Translations under genes and position numbers: made by a program | Assembly: GCA_024515975.1 (NCBI GenBank) | Contig: JAMSKV010000018.1 | Coordinates: 1-58,341, forward strand | DNA: 58,341 nt | Reading direction: 5' to 3' | From: Endosaccharibacter trunci | Lineage (GTDB): Bacteria > Pseudomonadota > Alphaproteobacteria > Acetobacterales > Acetobacteraceae | In this document: positions 44,647-53,085 of the stretch, one piece after another | How the letters are laid out: each line of letters starts with the position of its first letter | How positions within the stretch are numbered: position 1 is the stretch's first letter | Notes under the pieces: model-generated | Seen by the model: only the letters and a program-made list of their open reading frames with translations | Database searches by the model: none | Told to the model about the DNA's origin: nothing

Positions 44647-45378
44647 TCAGGCCGCCACCAGCCGGTTAGCGGATAAGGTTGTTGCGCGAAGGGCGGGCAT
44701 CGTCGGAGCATCGTCGCGGAGCATGTAGCCCCGGCCCCAGATCGTACCGATCAGGTTGCCGGCCCCGGCGATCTGCAGCTTCTTGCGGAGCTTGCAGACG
44801 AAGACATCGATGATCTTCATCTCCGGCTCATCCATTCCGCCGTAGAGGTGGTTCAGGAAGGCGTCCTTGGTCAGGACGACGCCTTTGCGGAGCACCAGGA
44901 GCTCCAGAATCGAATATTCCTTGCCGGTGAGGTGGACAGGGCGGCTGTCGACGGTAACGCTGCGGCTGTCGAGGTTAAGTTCCAGCGGTCCCACCTGAAC
45001 GATCGGCGCCGAATAGCCTTTGGAGCGGCGCATGATCGCATGCACACGGGCGACGAGTTCTGCAGAGTCAAACGGCTTCGCGACGACATCGTCAGCGCCG
45101 GCCACCAGGGCACGAATGCGCGCGGCGGCCTGGGTGGAACCAGACAGAACCATGGCCGGGACGGGGTGGCGGGCGATCCGCATGCGACGGACCAGCTCGC
45201 TGCCATCCATGTCCGGCAGGTCAAGATCGACGAGTGTCAGATCGTAATCGTAGTGGCGGAGCATTTCCAGCGCTTCCACACCCATATCGGTGTGGTCGAC
45301 CAGGAAGCCGGCGTTTTGCAGGATCGCGGTCAGACCCTGCGCGGCGGTGACATCACCCTCAACCAGAAGAACCCTCAT
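44647..45378 (-). CDS. ctrA: cell-cycle response regulator CtrA
   Basis: 243 residues, OmpR-type. The DNA-binding domain is diagnostic for CtrA: HLTGKEYSILELLVLRKGVVLTKDAFLNHLYGGMDEPEMKIIDVFVCKLRKKL, with GTIWGRGYMLRD. The receiver has Asp51 (LVDLDLPDMDG), Ser in VLSGS and Lys in AKPFD. The acidic pocket reads VEGD where CtrA proteins have IEDD, so the residue aligned with CheY Asp13 is Gly. ATG 45378 is preceded by GGAG; the frame is open to 45420. It is divergent from fliI. Confidence 0.92.
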   Translation of the reverse strand: MRVLLVEGDVTAAQGLTAILQNAGFLVDHTDMGVEALEMLRHYDYDLTLVDLDLPDMDGSELVRRMRIARHPVPAMVLSGSTQAAARIRALVAGADDVVAKPFDSAELVARVHAIMRRSKGYSAPIVQVGPLELNLDSRSVTVDSRPVHLTGKEYSILELLVLRKGVVLTKDAFLNHLYGGMDEPEMKIIDVFVCKLRKKLQIAGAGNLIGTIWGRGYMLRDDAPTMPALRATTLSANRLVAA

Positions 45379-45471
45379 AACCACAACTCCAGGTTTTGTT
45401 GACATACGTTTACCATCCAAAGTTGTAGAGAAGCAAGCAAATTCGGTTGTGAAACGATCTGGCTTTCCCGT

Positions 45472-45486
45472 TTAACGTGTGGTTAG
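45472..45486. promoter_or_regulatory. CtrA box between ctrA and fliI
   Basis: TTAACGTGTGGTTAG matches TTAA-N7-TTAA at 7 of 8 fixed positions. It is 94 bp upstream of ctrA and 48 bp upstream of fliI, a place where CtrA could control its own gene and a class II flagellar gene. Confidence 0.55.
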
Positions 45487-45533
45487 GGTTTTCCTGCGCC
45501 TATGGGTGCCCGGGTGCAGGGAGAGGCGACGGC

Positions 45534-46904
45534 ATGGATGGTATGACCGGCGTTTTCGGCGACATGGCTGGCCAGTTGGCTGGCTTGCAGTCCGCCTCCA
45601 TTCTCGGGCGGGTTGTGGGCATTTCCGGCCTTGGCGTTCAGCTTTCCGGGCTTGACCGGCATGCGGCCGTGGGTGACCGCGTGTCCCTGCAACCGCGTGG
45701 TGGACAGCCGGTCCAGGCCGAGATCGTCGGCTTTCGCGATCGCCATGCCCAGGCCATGGCGTATGGCTCTCTGGACGGGCTCGGGCCAGGAAGCATTGCC
45801 TCCATCGGTTTTGGCCGCACGGGAGGCGTGCATGGCGGAGCGCTCGCGATCAACGATCGTTGGCTCGGCCGGGTGATCGATCCTTTGGGCCGGCCCATGG
45901 ACAACAAGGGTCCGATGCCGCATGGCGGATCCCCGCGCCCGGTTCGCGCCGCCCCGCCGGACGCTACGCGTAGGGCGCGGCTGGGCCCGCGCCTGAATCT
46001 GGGCATCCGCGTGCTCAACAGCTTCACCACCTGCCGAACAGGTCAGCGGCTCGGCCTGTTCGCTGGCTCTGGTGTCGGAAAATCCACCCTTCTCTCCATG
46101 CTGGCACGGCACACCGAGTGCGACGTGGCCGTGATTTCCCTGGTGGGCGAGCGGGGGCGCGAGGTCCGGGAATTCATCGAGGACGACCTGGGCGAAGCAG
46201 GCCTGGCGCGTTCTGTCGTCGTGATCGCCACCTCCGACACACCACCGCTCATGCGACGCGAGGCGGCCTATTCGGCCATGGCGATCGCCGAGCACTTCCG
46301 CGACCAGGGCAAGTCCGTGTTGCTGATGATGGACAGTGTCACCCGGTTCTGTCTGGCTCTCCGTGAGATCGGCCTGTCGACGGGAGAGCCACCCGCGACA
46401 CGCGGCTATCCGCCCAGCGTCTTTGCCGAACTGCCGCGTCTGCTGGAGCGTGCTGGGCCCGGTCCGATCCTGCCGGATGGCAGTGCGGGTTCCATCACCG
46501 CCTTGTTCACCGTGCTGGTCGAGGGTGACGACCATAACGAGCCCGTTGCCGATGCCGTGCGTGGCATCCTGGACGGTCATGTGGTGATGGACCGGCGCAT
46601 CGGCGAGCAAGGGCGTTATCCTGCCGTGGACATTCTGCGCTCCTTGTCGCGGGCCGTTCCTGGCTGCAACAGCCCGGAGGAAAACGCCCTGATGCGTCGA
46701 GCGCGGTCGATCCTGGCCATCCACGCCGACATGGCCGACATGGTGCGGTTGGGCGCCTACAAAGCCGGAACGGATCCTGTTGTGGACGAGGCTGTTTCTC
46801 TGGCACCGCGCATTGAAGCCTGGTTGAACCAGGATCGGAACGAGGCGACCGGTATCGCGGACAGCTTTGCCGCTCTTCGCGAGATCATGGGAGCAGCCGT
46901 ATGA
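45534..46904 (+). CDS. fliI: flagellum-specific export ATPase FliI
   Basis: 456 residues, F1-beta-like ATPase of the flagellar export apparatus. Markers are GLGPGSIASI, LGRVIDPLGRPMD, LFAGSGVGKSTLLSMLARHTECDVAVISLVGERGREVREFIEDDLG (Walker A and GER), SVLLMMDSVTRFCLALREIGL (Walker B) and PPATRGYPPSVFAELPRLLERAG. ATG 45534 starts inside a GA-rich leader; the upstream open frame to 45477 spans the CtrA box and is unlikely. The stop overlaps fliJ by ATGA. Confidence 0.94.
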   Translation: MDGMTGVFGDMAGQLAGLQSASILGRVVGISGLGVQLSGLDRHAAVGDRVSLQPRGGQPVQAEIVGFRDRHAQAMAYGSLDGLGPGSIASIGFGRTGGVHGGALAINDRWLGRVIDPLGRPMDNKGPMPHGGSPRPVRAAPPDATRRARLGPRLNLGIRVLNSFTTCRTGQRLGLFAGSGVGKSTLLSMLARHTECDVAVISLVGERGREVREFIEDDLGEAGLARSVVVIATSDTPPLMRREAAYSAMAIAEHFRDQGKSVLLMMDSVTRFCLALREIGLSTGEPPATRGYPPSVFAELPRLLERAGPGPILPDGSAGSITALFTVLVEGDDHNEPVADAVRGILDGHVVMDRRIGEQGRYPAVDILRSLSRAVPGCNSPEENALMRRARSILAIHADMADMVRLGAYKAGTDPVVDEAVSLAPRIEAWLNQDRNEATGIADSFAALREIMGAAV

Positions 46905-47317
46905 GCCGCGATCCGCTGCTGTCCCTGTTGCGCTTCCGACAATCAGCGGTGGACGAAGCCCAGAAAGCCCTGGCCGAGGCCTATCGCGTCGAGCAGGAGG
47001 CGATCGCTGCTGTACGGCGCGCGACCGAGACTCTCGAACTCGAGATGCGGGAAGCCAGTAGTCTCACCGCCGGGGACGACGCCGTAGAGGCCTTTGCGCG
47101 ATGGCTTCCTGTAGGCCGGAAAGACGTTGCGGACGCGCATGCAAGACAGCGTGAAGCGACGACGAACCTGGACCAGCTTCGCGCTGTCATGACGCTCGCA
47201 CGGGCGTCGGTCCGGGCCGTGGAGGCACTCATGGAAAAGAAAGCGCAGATTGCAGCGCAGCATCAGAAGCAGAAAGAACAAGCCGAACTCGACGAGTTCG
47301 CCATGCGACGACGATAG
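46901..47317 (+). CDS. fliJ: flagellar export chaperone FliJ
   Basis: 138 residues, almost wholly coiled coil (LLRFRQSAVDEAQKALAEAYRVEQEAIAAVRRATETLELEMREAS, KKAQIAAQHQKQKEQAELDEFAMRR), the form and position of FliJ right after fliI with a 4 bp overlap. Primary sequence conservation in this family is low, so the call rests on shape, size and context. Confidence 0.82.
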   Translation: MSRDPLLSLLRFRQSAVDEAQKALAEAYRVEQEAIAAVRRATETLELEMREASSLTAGDDAVEAFARWLPVGRKDVADAHARQREATTNLDQLRAVMTLARASVRAVEALMEKKAQIAAQHQKQKEQAELDEFAMRRR

Positions 47318-47406
47318 CCGCTGCGGATTGATCCTGGTGACGCCGGAGCCGGTCTGATCGCCGAGGGTTTGGTGGGCTGGCGCAAGACTGCCACCGTACA
47401 ACGGAA

Positions 47407-47431
47407 GGGAGCTGCCTGAACCGCAGCTCCC
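47407..47431. terminator. hairpin between fliJ and the converging membrane-protein genes
   Basis: GGGAGCTGC at 47407-47415 and GCAGCTCCC at 47423-47431 form a perfect 9 bp stem with a 7-base loop, 90 bp after fliJ and 21 bp beyond the stop of the converging gene. Probably bidirectional. The T-run is weak. Confidence 0.55.
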
Positions 47432-47451
47432 TCGATGATGCGTTTCTAGAT

Positions 47452-47895
47452 CTACGATGCGCGTCTGCGGCGGGGGAGCAGATTCTTCATCAGGCCCCAT
47501 GCCGATCTGGCAGCGAAACGGCCGGCGGGGCCCGTAACCGTAGAGGCGACGGCGGTGAGTGCGACAGCGCTTTTCAGTTCGGAAAGAGTTCGGTCGCGGG
47601 TGATGCGCGCCTCGATCTCTGCCATGCTGGGTGCGCGGCTGCGACCCAGCACAACAAGAATGAGCGCGATCACCAGATCGAACCCGAACACAGCGAGCGA
47701 AGATCCGACTCTGCCGAAGTGCCACGGGCCGTAACAGAGCGTCCAAAGGACCACATGAAAGCCGACGAGTGCGAAGAACCCGAATACCGCCGCTAGGACC
47801 AGGAAAGCGACCTGCCTTCCGAGCCTCAGCGCCTGCTTTTTGATGCGGAGGCCTTCTGCAGCGGCTGCGACCTTGGCAAGATCGACGGCTTTCAT
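47452..47895 (-). CDS. Holin-X/DUF1469-like membrane protein
   Basis: 147 residues with two hydrophobic helices (QVAFLVLAAVFGFFALVGFHVVLW and LAVFGFDLVIALILVVLG) and flanking charged segments. This is the phage_holin_3_6/DUF1469 layout, a membrane protein often next to a DUF883 protein in proteobacteria and linked to envelope stress, not to phage lysis. It follows the DUF883 gene by 9 bp and is co-directional with it. Confidence 0.72.
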   Translation of the reverse strand: MKAVDLAKVAAAAEGLRIKKQALRLGRQVAFLVLAAVFGFFALVGFHVVLWTLCYGPWHFGRVGSSLAVFGFDLVIALILVVLGRSRAPSMAEIEARITRDRTLSELKSAVALTAVASTVTGPAGRFAARSAWGLMKNLLPRRRRAS

Positions 47896-47904
47896 GATCT
47901 GGTC

Positions 47905-48186
47905 CTATCGGAGAATTCGGCCAACCAGATAGCCGATCACCGCAACGATACCAATGGCGACCAGCGGCTGGCTGCGGACCTGCTCCGACACGTTCTCGAC
48001 CTGTGCGTTCGTGACCGTACGCGCGGTGCTGACGGCGGTCTCCGCCTTGTCGGCCACATCGCCGAGCGCCGGCGTCACCTTCTGGTTCAGCAGCTTCTCG
48101 ACCTGCGCGCGCAGCGTCTGGATCTGCTCCTGGGTGTCGCTGGCGACAGTCTTGGCCTTCTTGGTGGCTTTCTTGCAAAACAGCAT
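47905..48186 (-). CDS. DUF883 (ElaB/YqjD-like) membrane-anchored protein
   Basis: 93 residues. An amphipathic helical region (DTQEQIQTLRAQVEKLLNQKVTPALGDVADKAETAVSTARTV) is followed by VSEQVRSQPLVAIGIVAVIGYLVGRILR, the C-terminal anchor that defines ElaB/YqjD proteins. YqjD binds ribosomes at the membrane in stationary phase in E. coli. Here ATG 48186 is the start; the frame stays open much further upstream, but that is the shadow of the opposite-strand gene. Confidence 0.83.
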   Translation of the reverse strand: MLFCKKATKKAKTVASDTQEQIQTLRAQVEKLLNQKVTPALGDVADKAETAVSTARTVTNAQVENVSEQVRSQPLVAIGIVAVIGYLVGRILR

Positions 48187-48240
48187 CGTTCGACCCTTCC
48201 GTGACAGGGCCAACGAACGCCGCCATAGATCGCTGGTTCC

Positions 48241-49419
48241 ATGCCGACGCCGATGCCCTCCACGAGCCCGCCTCCCTTCCGCTTGTCCGTGGAGGCCTTG
48301 CGCGTGCGCGGCGCCCGGCAGGCCGTCGTATCCGCATCGTTCTCGATCGCGCCGGGGCGGACCCTGGCGCTTTTGGGCGACGCGGCGGACGGGACATCCC
48401 TCCTGCTGGACGCGATCGCTGGGCACGCTCCGATCGACCATGGCGCGATTCTCCGCGACGGCCGCCCGATCGGCGCGTTGCCGCCACGCGATCGCGGCAT
48501 CGGTCTGGTATCGCCCCGCGACCCGCTTTTCACCCATCTCGATGTGGCGGGAAATATCGGCTTTCCGCTGCGGGTGCGCGGTCTGCCGTCCTCCGAGCGC
48601 GACCGGCGCATCGCCGACGGGCTGGCCCTGCTCGGGCTTGATGCGGTGGCGCATGTTTGTCCGGCGGATTTGAGCCCGGCGGATGCCGTGCGCGCGGCGC
48701 TCGCCCGGGCGCTCGCCGCCGATCCTGTGCTCCTCCTCCTGGACGCGCCCTTGCAACTCCTGCGTCCGCGCGAGCGCGAGCAGCTCCGGCGAAGCCTGAA
48801 GCGTCTGGTGGGCGCGCGCGGGTTGACCATGCTCCTGGCAACGGAGGATCGCGACGAGGCGCTCTCGATGGGCGACGAGGTCGGCGTGCTGGACCGGGGC
48901 ACGCTGCATCAGGTCGACAGCGGCGCCGCGCTGCTGGAGCGCCCCTGCGATGCCGTGGTGGCGGCGCGCATCGGCGACGCCAACCTCCTGCCCGGGCGCA
49001 TTCTCGAGAATGACGGCGAGACGGCGCGTGTGCGCCTGCCGACCGGGCACGTGATGGAAGCCGAGCCGTTCGGCGCCCTGCCCGAGAACGCCGCTTGCAC
49101 CCTGGCCGTGCGTCCGGACCGGATCGCGACTGCTTTTCTCAACCGTCGCGGCTCGGAGATGGAAGCGGCCGAAGACGCCCTGCCCGGCACGCTGCAGGAC
49201 GTCCTGCATCTCGGCGACCATCTGCGCCTGCGGTTTCGCCTGGCCGACGGGATGGAATTGTTGGTCCGACGTCCGCCCGCGGCGATTCTGGCCGAACTCA
49301 GGCCTGGCCGCGTCGCCATGCTGGCCTGGCAGCCGCATCAGGCGCGTGTGTTTCCGGTTTCGGACGAGCAGCCGGCGCGCGACGCAGCGCAGGGTTACAG
49401 AGCGGCGCTTCTGTTCTAG
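48241..49419 (+). CDS. ABC ATPase-like protein with all catalytic motifs lost (PotA-like fold plus TOBE)
   Basis: 392 residues laid out like PotA. Where Walker A should be is GDAADGTSL (residues 46-54; the Lys is Thr52). The Q-loop glutamine is Pro (GLVSPRDPLF), the signature LSGGQ is LSPAD (144-148), the Walker B glutamate is Ala169 (LLLLDAPL), and the switch histidine is Glu202 (LATEDRDEA). The helical framework and a C-terminal TOBE-like region (NLLPGRILENDGETARVRLP, LAVRPDRIA) remain. The frame is intact over its whole length, so it is probably expressed as a pseudo-ATPase. It is followed by a polyamine-type binding protein gene. Confidence 0.75.
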   Translation: MPTPMPSTSPPPFRLSVEALRVRGARQAVVSASFSIAPGRTLALLGDAADGTSLLLDAIAGHAPIDHGAILRDGRPIGALPPRDRGIGLVSPRDPLFTHLDVAGNIGFPLRVRGLPSSERDRRIADGLALLGLDAVAHVCPADLSPADAVRAALARALAADPVLLLLDAPLQLLRPREREQLRRSLKRLVGARGLTMLLATEDRDEALSMGDEVGVLDRGTLHQVDSGAALLERPCDAVVAARIGDANLLPGRILENDGETARVRLPTGHVMEAEPFGALPENAACTLAVRPDRIATAFLNRRGSEMEAAEDALPGTLQDVLHLGDHLRLRFRLADGMELLVRRPPAAILAELRPGRVAMLAWQPHQARVFPVSDEQPARDAAQGYRAALLF

Positions 49420-49506
49420 CTTCAACCGCGTGAGCGATCGGCCTCGGCCGGATGATCTTCCTTCAATGGTCGGCCCGGACCCGGGCCGCGCCCAGACCGA
49501 GCCACA

Positions 49507-50688
49507 GTGAGAATTCTTCCGATCATCGCCGTTCCGGCTTCCCTCACGCGGTCCGCGAAAGCCCTGGCGTGCGTGGCAGCCGGCTTGCTGGCCATGTTCG
49601 GCCCCGATAGCGGGGCCCGGGCCAGGGGCGCGCATCCGTCTGCGCGGACCGTGCCTCCGCCGATCGAGGTGGCGAGCCTGGGGGGCGCCCTGCAGGATGC
49701 GCAGCAGGCGGCGTTCTTCGGGCCGTTCGCTGCCGCCGCCAAACGTCGCGTGCGTGTGTCGCGCTGGGATGGCACTCTTGCAGCCCTTCAGGGCGACGGG
49801 CATGGCGCCGCGCCCATCGGCGGAAGCGATCTCGCCCTGATGGACGACAGCTCGGCTCTGGCCGCCTGCAGCAAGGGACTGCTCCTGCCGATCGATCCGT
49901 CGGCGATCCCGGCCCTGGGTGTCGGAAACGGACCGCTGGACGTGGACTCCGTCAGCCCGTGCGGGATCGGCGCCTTTCGCTCAGACCTGGTGCTGGCCTG
50001 GGATAAGAGCCGGATCGACACGCCGCCGAACTGGTCGATGTTCTGGGATGTCGCGCGCCGTCCGGGCAAGCGCGGCCTGGCGCGGGACCCGCGCGGGACG
50101 CTGGAAATCGCGCTTCTGGCCGACGGCGTATCGCCGGATGCGTTGTATCGGACGCTGGGAACCGATGCGGGGCTCGACCGCGCCTTCCGCAAGCTCGACC
50201 AGTTGAAGCCCTACGTGGTCTGGTGGCGCAACCCGGCGGAGGCGGTGCGGATCATCGAGACCGGCGCGGTTCTGATGACCAGCGCGCCCAACGGCGAGAT
50301 CGCCATCGCCAATCGGGAAGGTCACCGGGATTTCGGTATCCAGTGGGAAAACAGTCTCAGCACGATGGTGGACTGGGTTCTGCCTGGCCATCCGCCGGCG
50401 AACCCGACCACGACCAGGCTGACGGAGGGCGAGCGCGACGCTTACGCCCTGATCAACTTCACGCTGGAGCCCGCGCGCCAGCTGCAATTCGTGTCGCGCT
50501 ATCCGGCGCAGAGCCTGCTGCGCAAGGATCCCGCCGCTGCAGAGAGCCTGCCGGTGGACAGCGCCAACACGGCCGAGCACCGGGAGGATGCGATCCATGT
50601 GGACGCGGCGTTCTGGGCCGAGCATCTGCCGGCGATCCAGGCGCGGTTCGATCGCTGGTTGGCAGGAACGACGCCGAACAGGCCTTGA
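49507..50688 (+). CDS. PotD-like periplasmic substrate-binding protein
   Basis: 393 residues from GTG 49507. The N-terminal ~40 residues form a signal peptide (RSAKALACVAAGLLAMFG and an ARA-type cleavage region). The mature part resembles spermidine/putrescine binding proteins: IEVASLGGALQDAQQAAFFGPFAAA, CGIGAFRSDLVLAWDKSRI, NWSMFWDVARRPGKRGLARDPRGTLEIALLADG, and a C-terminal RYPAQSLLRKD. It lies 87 bp after the pseudo-ATPase gene. With no working ATPase here, its role (binding protein for another transporter, or sensor) is open. Confidence 0.75.
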   Translation: MRILPIIAVPASLTRSAKALACVAAGLLAMFGPDSGARARGAHPSARTVPPPIEVASLGGALQDAQQAAFFGPFAAAAKRRVRVSRWDGTLAALQGDGHGAAPIGGSDLALMDDSSALAACSKGLLLPIDPSAIPALGVGNGPLDVDSVSPCGIGAFRSDLVLAWDKSRIDTPPNWSMFWDVARRPGKRGLARDPRGTLEIALLADGVSPDALYRTLGTDAGLDRAFRKLDQLKPYVVWWRNPAEAVRIIETGAVLMTSAPNGEIAIANREGHRDFGIQWENSLSTMVDWVLPGHPPANPTTTRLTEGERDAYALINFTLEPARQLQFVSRYPAQSLLRKDPAAAESLPVDSANTAEHREDAIHVDAAFWAEHLPAIQARFDRWLAGTTPNRP

Positions 50689-50794
50689 AGAAGGCAGCCC
50701 CCCGGTGAGCCTAAACGGATAGACGTCTACCTGCTGTTCTGGCTTCAGAAAAAGAAGGCCCCTGGCGTCACTGTTCTCGAACCTTCGGCGTCGG

Positions 50795-52000
50795 TTACGC
50801 CGCCCGGGCGAGACTGAACTCGGACCAGGTTTCCGACAGCGCCGACACCAGATGCTCGATGTCCTCGTCGCTGTGCAGCGGCGTGGCGGTGAATCGCAGC
50901 CGTTCGGTGCCACGCGGCACGGTGGGATAATTGATCGGCTGCACATAGACGCCGTGCCGGTCCAGCAGCCGCTCGGAGATGCCGCGACACCGGATCGGAT
51001 CGCCCACGATCACCGGCACGATATGGCTCGGGTTGCGCAGATGCGGCAGCCCTTCCTCGTCCAGTCTGCGGCGCAGCGTGGCGACCTGCCGCTGGTGGAG
51101 ACGGCGCTCTTCCTGGCTCTCGCGCAGATGGCGTACGCTGGCCAGCGCGGCCGCGGCCACCGCGGGCGGCAGGGCGGAAGAGAAGATGAAGCCGGAGGCG
51201 AAGGAGCGGATATAGTCGCACAGGGCGGCGGAGCCGGCGATATAGCCGCCCACCGTGCCGTAACCTTTGGCAAGCGTGCCTTCGATCACGGTCAGCCGGT
51301 GCTGCACGCCGTCGCGCTCGCTGACACCGGCGCCGGTGGGGCCATAGAGACCGACCCCGTGCACCTCGTCCAGATAGGTCATCGCGTCGTGCTTTTCGGC
51401 GACGTCGCACAGATCGGACAGGGGCGCGATATCGCCGTCCATGGAATAGACCGACTCGAAAGCGACGATCTTGGGCGCGTCCGCGGGAAGTTCGCCCAGC
51501 ACGCGGTCCAGATCGGCCGCGTCGTTGTGCCGGAAAACGTGCTTGGGCGCACGGCTGTGGCGCATGCCCTCGATCATGGAGGCGTGGTTGGCGGCATCGG
51601 ACAGGACGATGCAGCCGGGCATGCGGGCCGCGAGGGTGCCGATGGTGGCCCAGTTCGACATGTAGCCGGAGGTGAAGAGCAGCCCGGCTTCCTTGCCGTG
51701 CAGCGCCGCCAGCTCGCGCTCCAGCGCGACGTGCTGCGGGCTGGTGCCGGAGATATTGCGCGTGCCGCCGGCGCCTGCGCCGTGCTTCTCCACCGCGTCG
51801 CGCATGGCGGCGACCACGGCGGGATGCTGACCCATGCCGAGATAGTCGTTCGAGCACCACACCGTCACCTCCCGGCCGATGCCGTGATGGAAGGCGCGCG
51901 GGAAGCGGCCGCTGATCCGTTCCAGCTCGGCGAAGGTGCGGTAATTGCCTTCCGCCTTCAGGGCGGCCAGCTGGTCGCGAAAGAAGGTCTCGTATCGCAT
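50795..52000 (-). CDS. hemA: 5-aminolevulinate synthase
   Basis: 401 residues, PLP enzyme joining glycine and succinyl-CoA to give 5-aminolevulinate, the first heme step in alphaproteobacteria. Markers are VTVWCSNDYLGMGQHPAVV, HGAGAGGTRNISGTSPQHVALE, FESVYSMDGDIAPL, YLDEVHGVGLYGPTGAGV and the PLP lysine in EGTLAKGYGTVGGYIAG. It has its own minus-strand unit between two plus-strand ABC-like genes. Together with hemE and hemJ it shows a C4-type heme pathway. Confidence 0.95.
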   Translation of the reverse strand: MRYETFFRDQLAALKAEGNYRTFAELERISGRFPRAFHHGIGREVTVWCSNDYLGMGQHPAVVAAMRDAVEKHGAGAGGTRNISGTSPQHVALERELAALHGKEAGLLFTSGYMSNWATIGTLAARMPGCIVLSDAANHASMIEGMRHSRAPKHVFRHNDAADLDRVLGELPADAPKIVAFESVYSMDGDIAPLSDLCDVAEKHDAMTYLDEVHGVGLYGPTGAGVSERDGVQHRLTVIEGTLAKGYGTVGGYIAGSAALCDYIRSFASGFIFSSALPPAVAAAALASVRHLRESQEERRLHQRQVATLRRRLDEEGLPHLRNPSHIVPVIVGDPIRCRGISERLLDRHGVYVQPINYPTVPRGTERLRFTATPLHSDEDIEHLVSALSETWSEFSLARAA

Positions 52001-52113
52001 GGCATTCTCGGGCGCTGTGGGCGGGGCGATCTTCCACCAACATGCGGCAGGCCGCTACTCTCCTCGTCATGCAGGAAGAGGACGGCGGCAATGCGCCATG
52101 AGGCCGGTTTCCC

Positions 52114-52560
52114 ATGACGGGCTGGGTCTGTCTGCCGCTATCGGCGCTGCTGGCGGGGCTGGTGACGGCGGCGGTCGCGCGTTCTGGCGTTCGGGTCTCG
52201 GCGTTCGGACGCACCGTTCTGGTTGCCCTGCTGCTGCCGGGACTGTTTCTGACGCTGCGGCCGGACTGGTTCGGCGTGCGGTCCGGGCCGGCGCTGATTG
52301 TCTGCCGGGTGCTGGGAACGCTGCCGCTTCTGGCGCTGCCCGCCTTGTGGTCGCTCGGCCGCATGCCAAAGGGCCAGGTGCGGGCTGCGCGCGGGCTGGG
52401 CGCCGGGGCGGGGGCGCAGTTCCGCCTGCTATGGTGGCCACAGATGGGGCCAGCCTGTCTGGCGGGGCTGCTTCTCGCCGGCGGGACGGATGCCGCAGCC
52501 TTGCTTCGGACAAGGCACCATACCGTATCGGCGCTTTCCGCGCCCTCCCCGGCACCCTAG
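52114..52560 (+). CDS. ABC permease-like membrane protein, N-terminally reduced
   Basis: 148 residues with about four hydrophobic segments (LPLSALLAGLVTAAVA, VLVALLLPGLFLTL, VLGTLPLLALPALWSL, CLAGLLLAGGTDAAALL). The stretch PKGQVRAARGLGAGAGAQFRLLWWPQMGPACLAGLLLA follows the EAA coupling motif of binding-protein-dependent permeases (EAARxLGAsxxxxFrxvxLPxxxPgilaG). Only about half of a normal permease is left. It is 113 bp from the divergent hemA and 1.4 kb after the PotD-like gene, so it may be the third part of the same decayed or repurposed transporter. Confidence 0.6.
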   Translation: MTGWVCLPLSALLAGLVTAAVARSGVRVSAFGRTVLVALLLPGLFLTLRPDWFGVRSGPALIVCRVLGTLPLLALPALWSLGRMPKGQVRAARGLGAGAGAQFRLLWWPQMGPACLAGLLLAGGTDAAALLRTRHHTVSALSAPSPAP

Positions 52561-52569
52561 ATTGGCGTC

Positions 52570-53085
52570 ATGGACGCCGAACGCCCCTTTTGGAAAGCCA
52601 AGACGCTCGAGCAGATGAGCGTCGCGGAATGGGAGTCGCTTTGCGACGGCTGCGGGCGCTGCTGCCTGCACAAGCTGCGCGATGAGGAGACCGACGCGGT
52701 TGTCCATACCGAGGTGTCGTGCCGTCTGCTCGATACCGAAAGCTGCCTGTGTTCCGATTACCCCCGCCGCCGCCGCAAGGTGCCGGATTGCGTGCAGCTC
52801 ACACCCAGCGAATTGCACGAGATCGACTGGTTGCCGCCGAGCTGTGGGTATCGTCTGGTGGCGGAGGGCGCCGATCTCGCCTGGTGGCATCCGCTTGTCT
52901 CAGGCAGCGCGGAGACGGTGCATGAGGCCGGGATATCGGTGCGCGGCCGCGTGATCAGCGAGCGCGTCGCCGGGGCGCTGGAAGAGCATTTGGTGGACTG
53001 GCCGGGCGAGATGCCGCCCGCCGTGCCGCCGGAAATCCGCCGGGTGGCCGTGTCTGCTGCCAAACGCAAGGCCACGCGACGGTGA
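52570..53085 (+). CDS. UPF0260 (YcgN-like) cysteine-cluster protein
   Basis: 171 residues. The family is defined by [35 protein letters not shown] and [29 protein letters not shown], with conserved Cys that could bind metal; the C-terminus ends in a basic helix. Function unknown. It starts 9 bp after the permease-like gene and overlaps the next gene by 4 bp. Confidence 0.88.
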   Translation: MDAERPFWKAKTLEQMSVAEWESLCDGCGRCCLHKLRDEETDAVVHTEVSCRLLDTESCLCSDYPRRRRKVPDCVQLTPSELHEIDWLPPSCGYRLVAEGADLAWWHPLVSGSAETVHEAGISVRGRVISERVAGALEEHLVDWPGEMPPAVPPEIRRVAVSAAKRKATRR

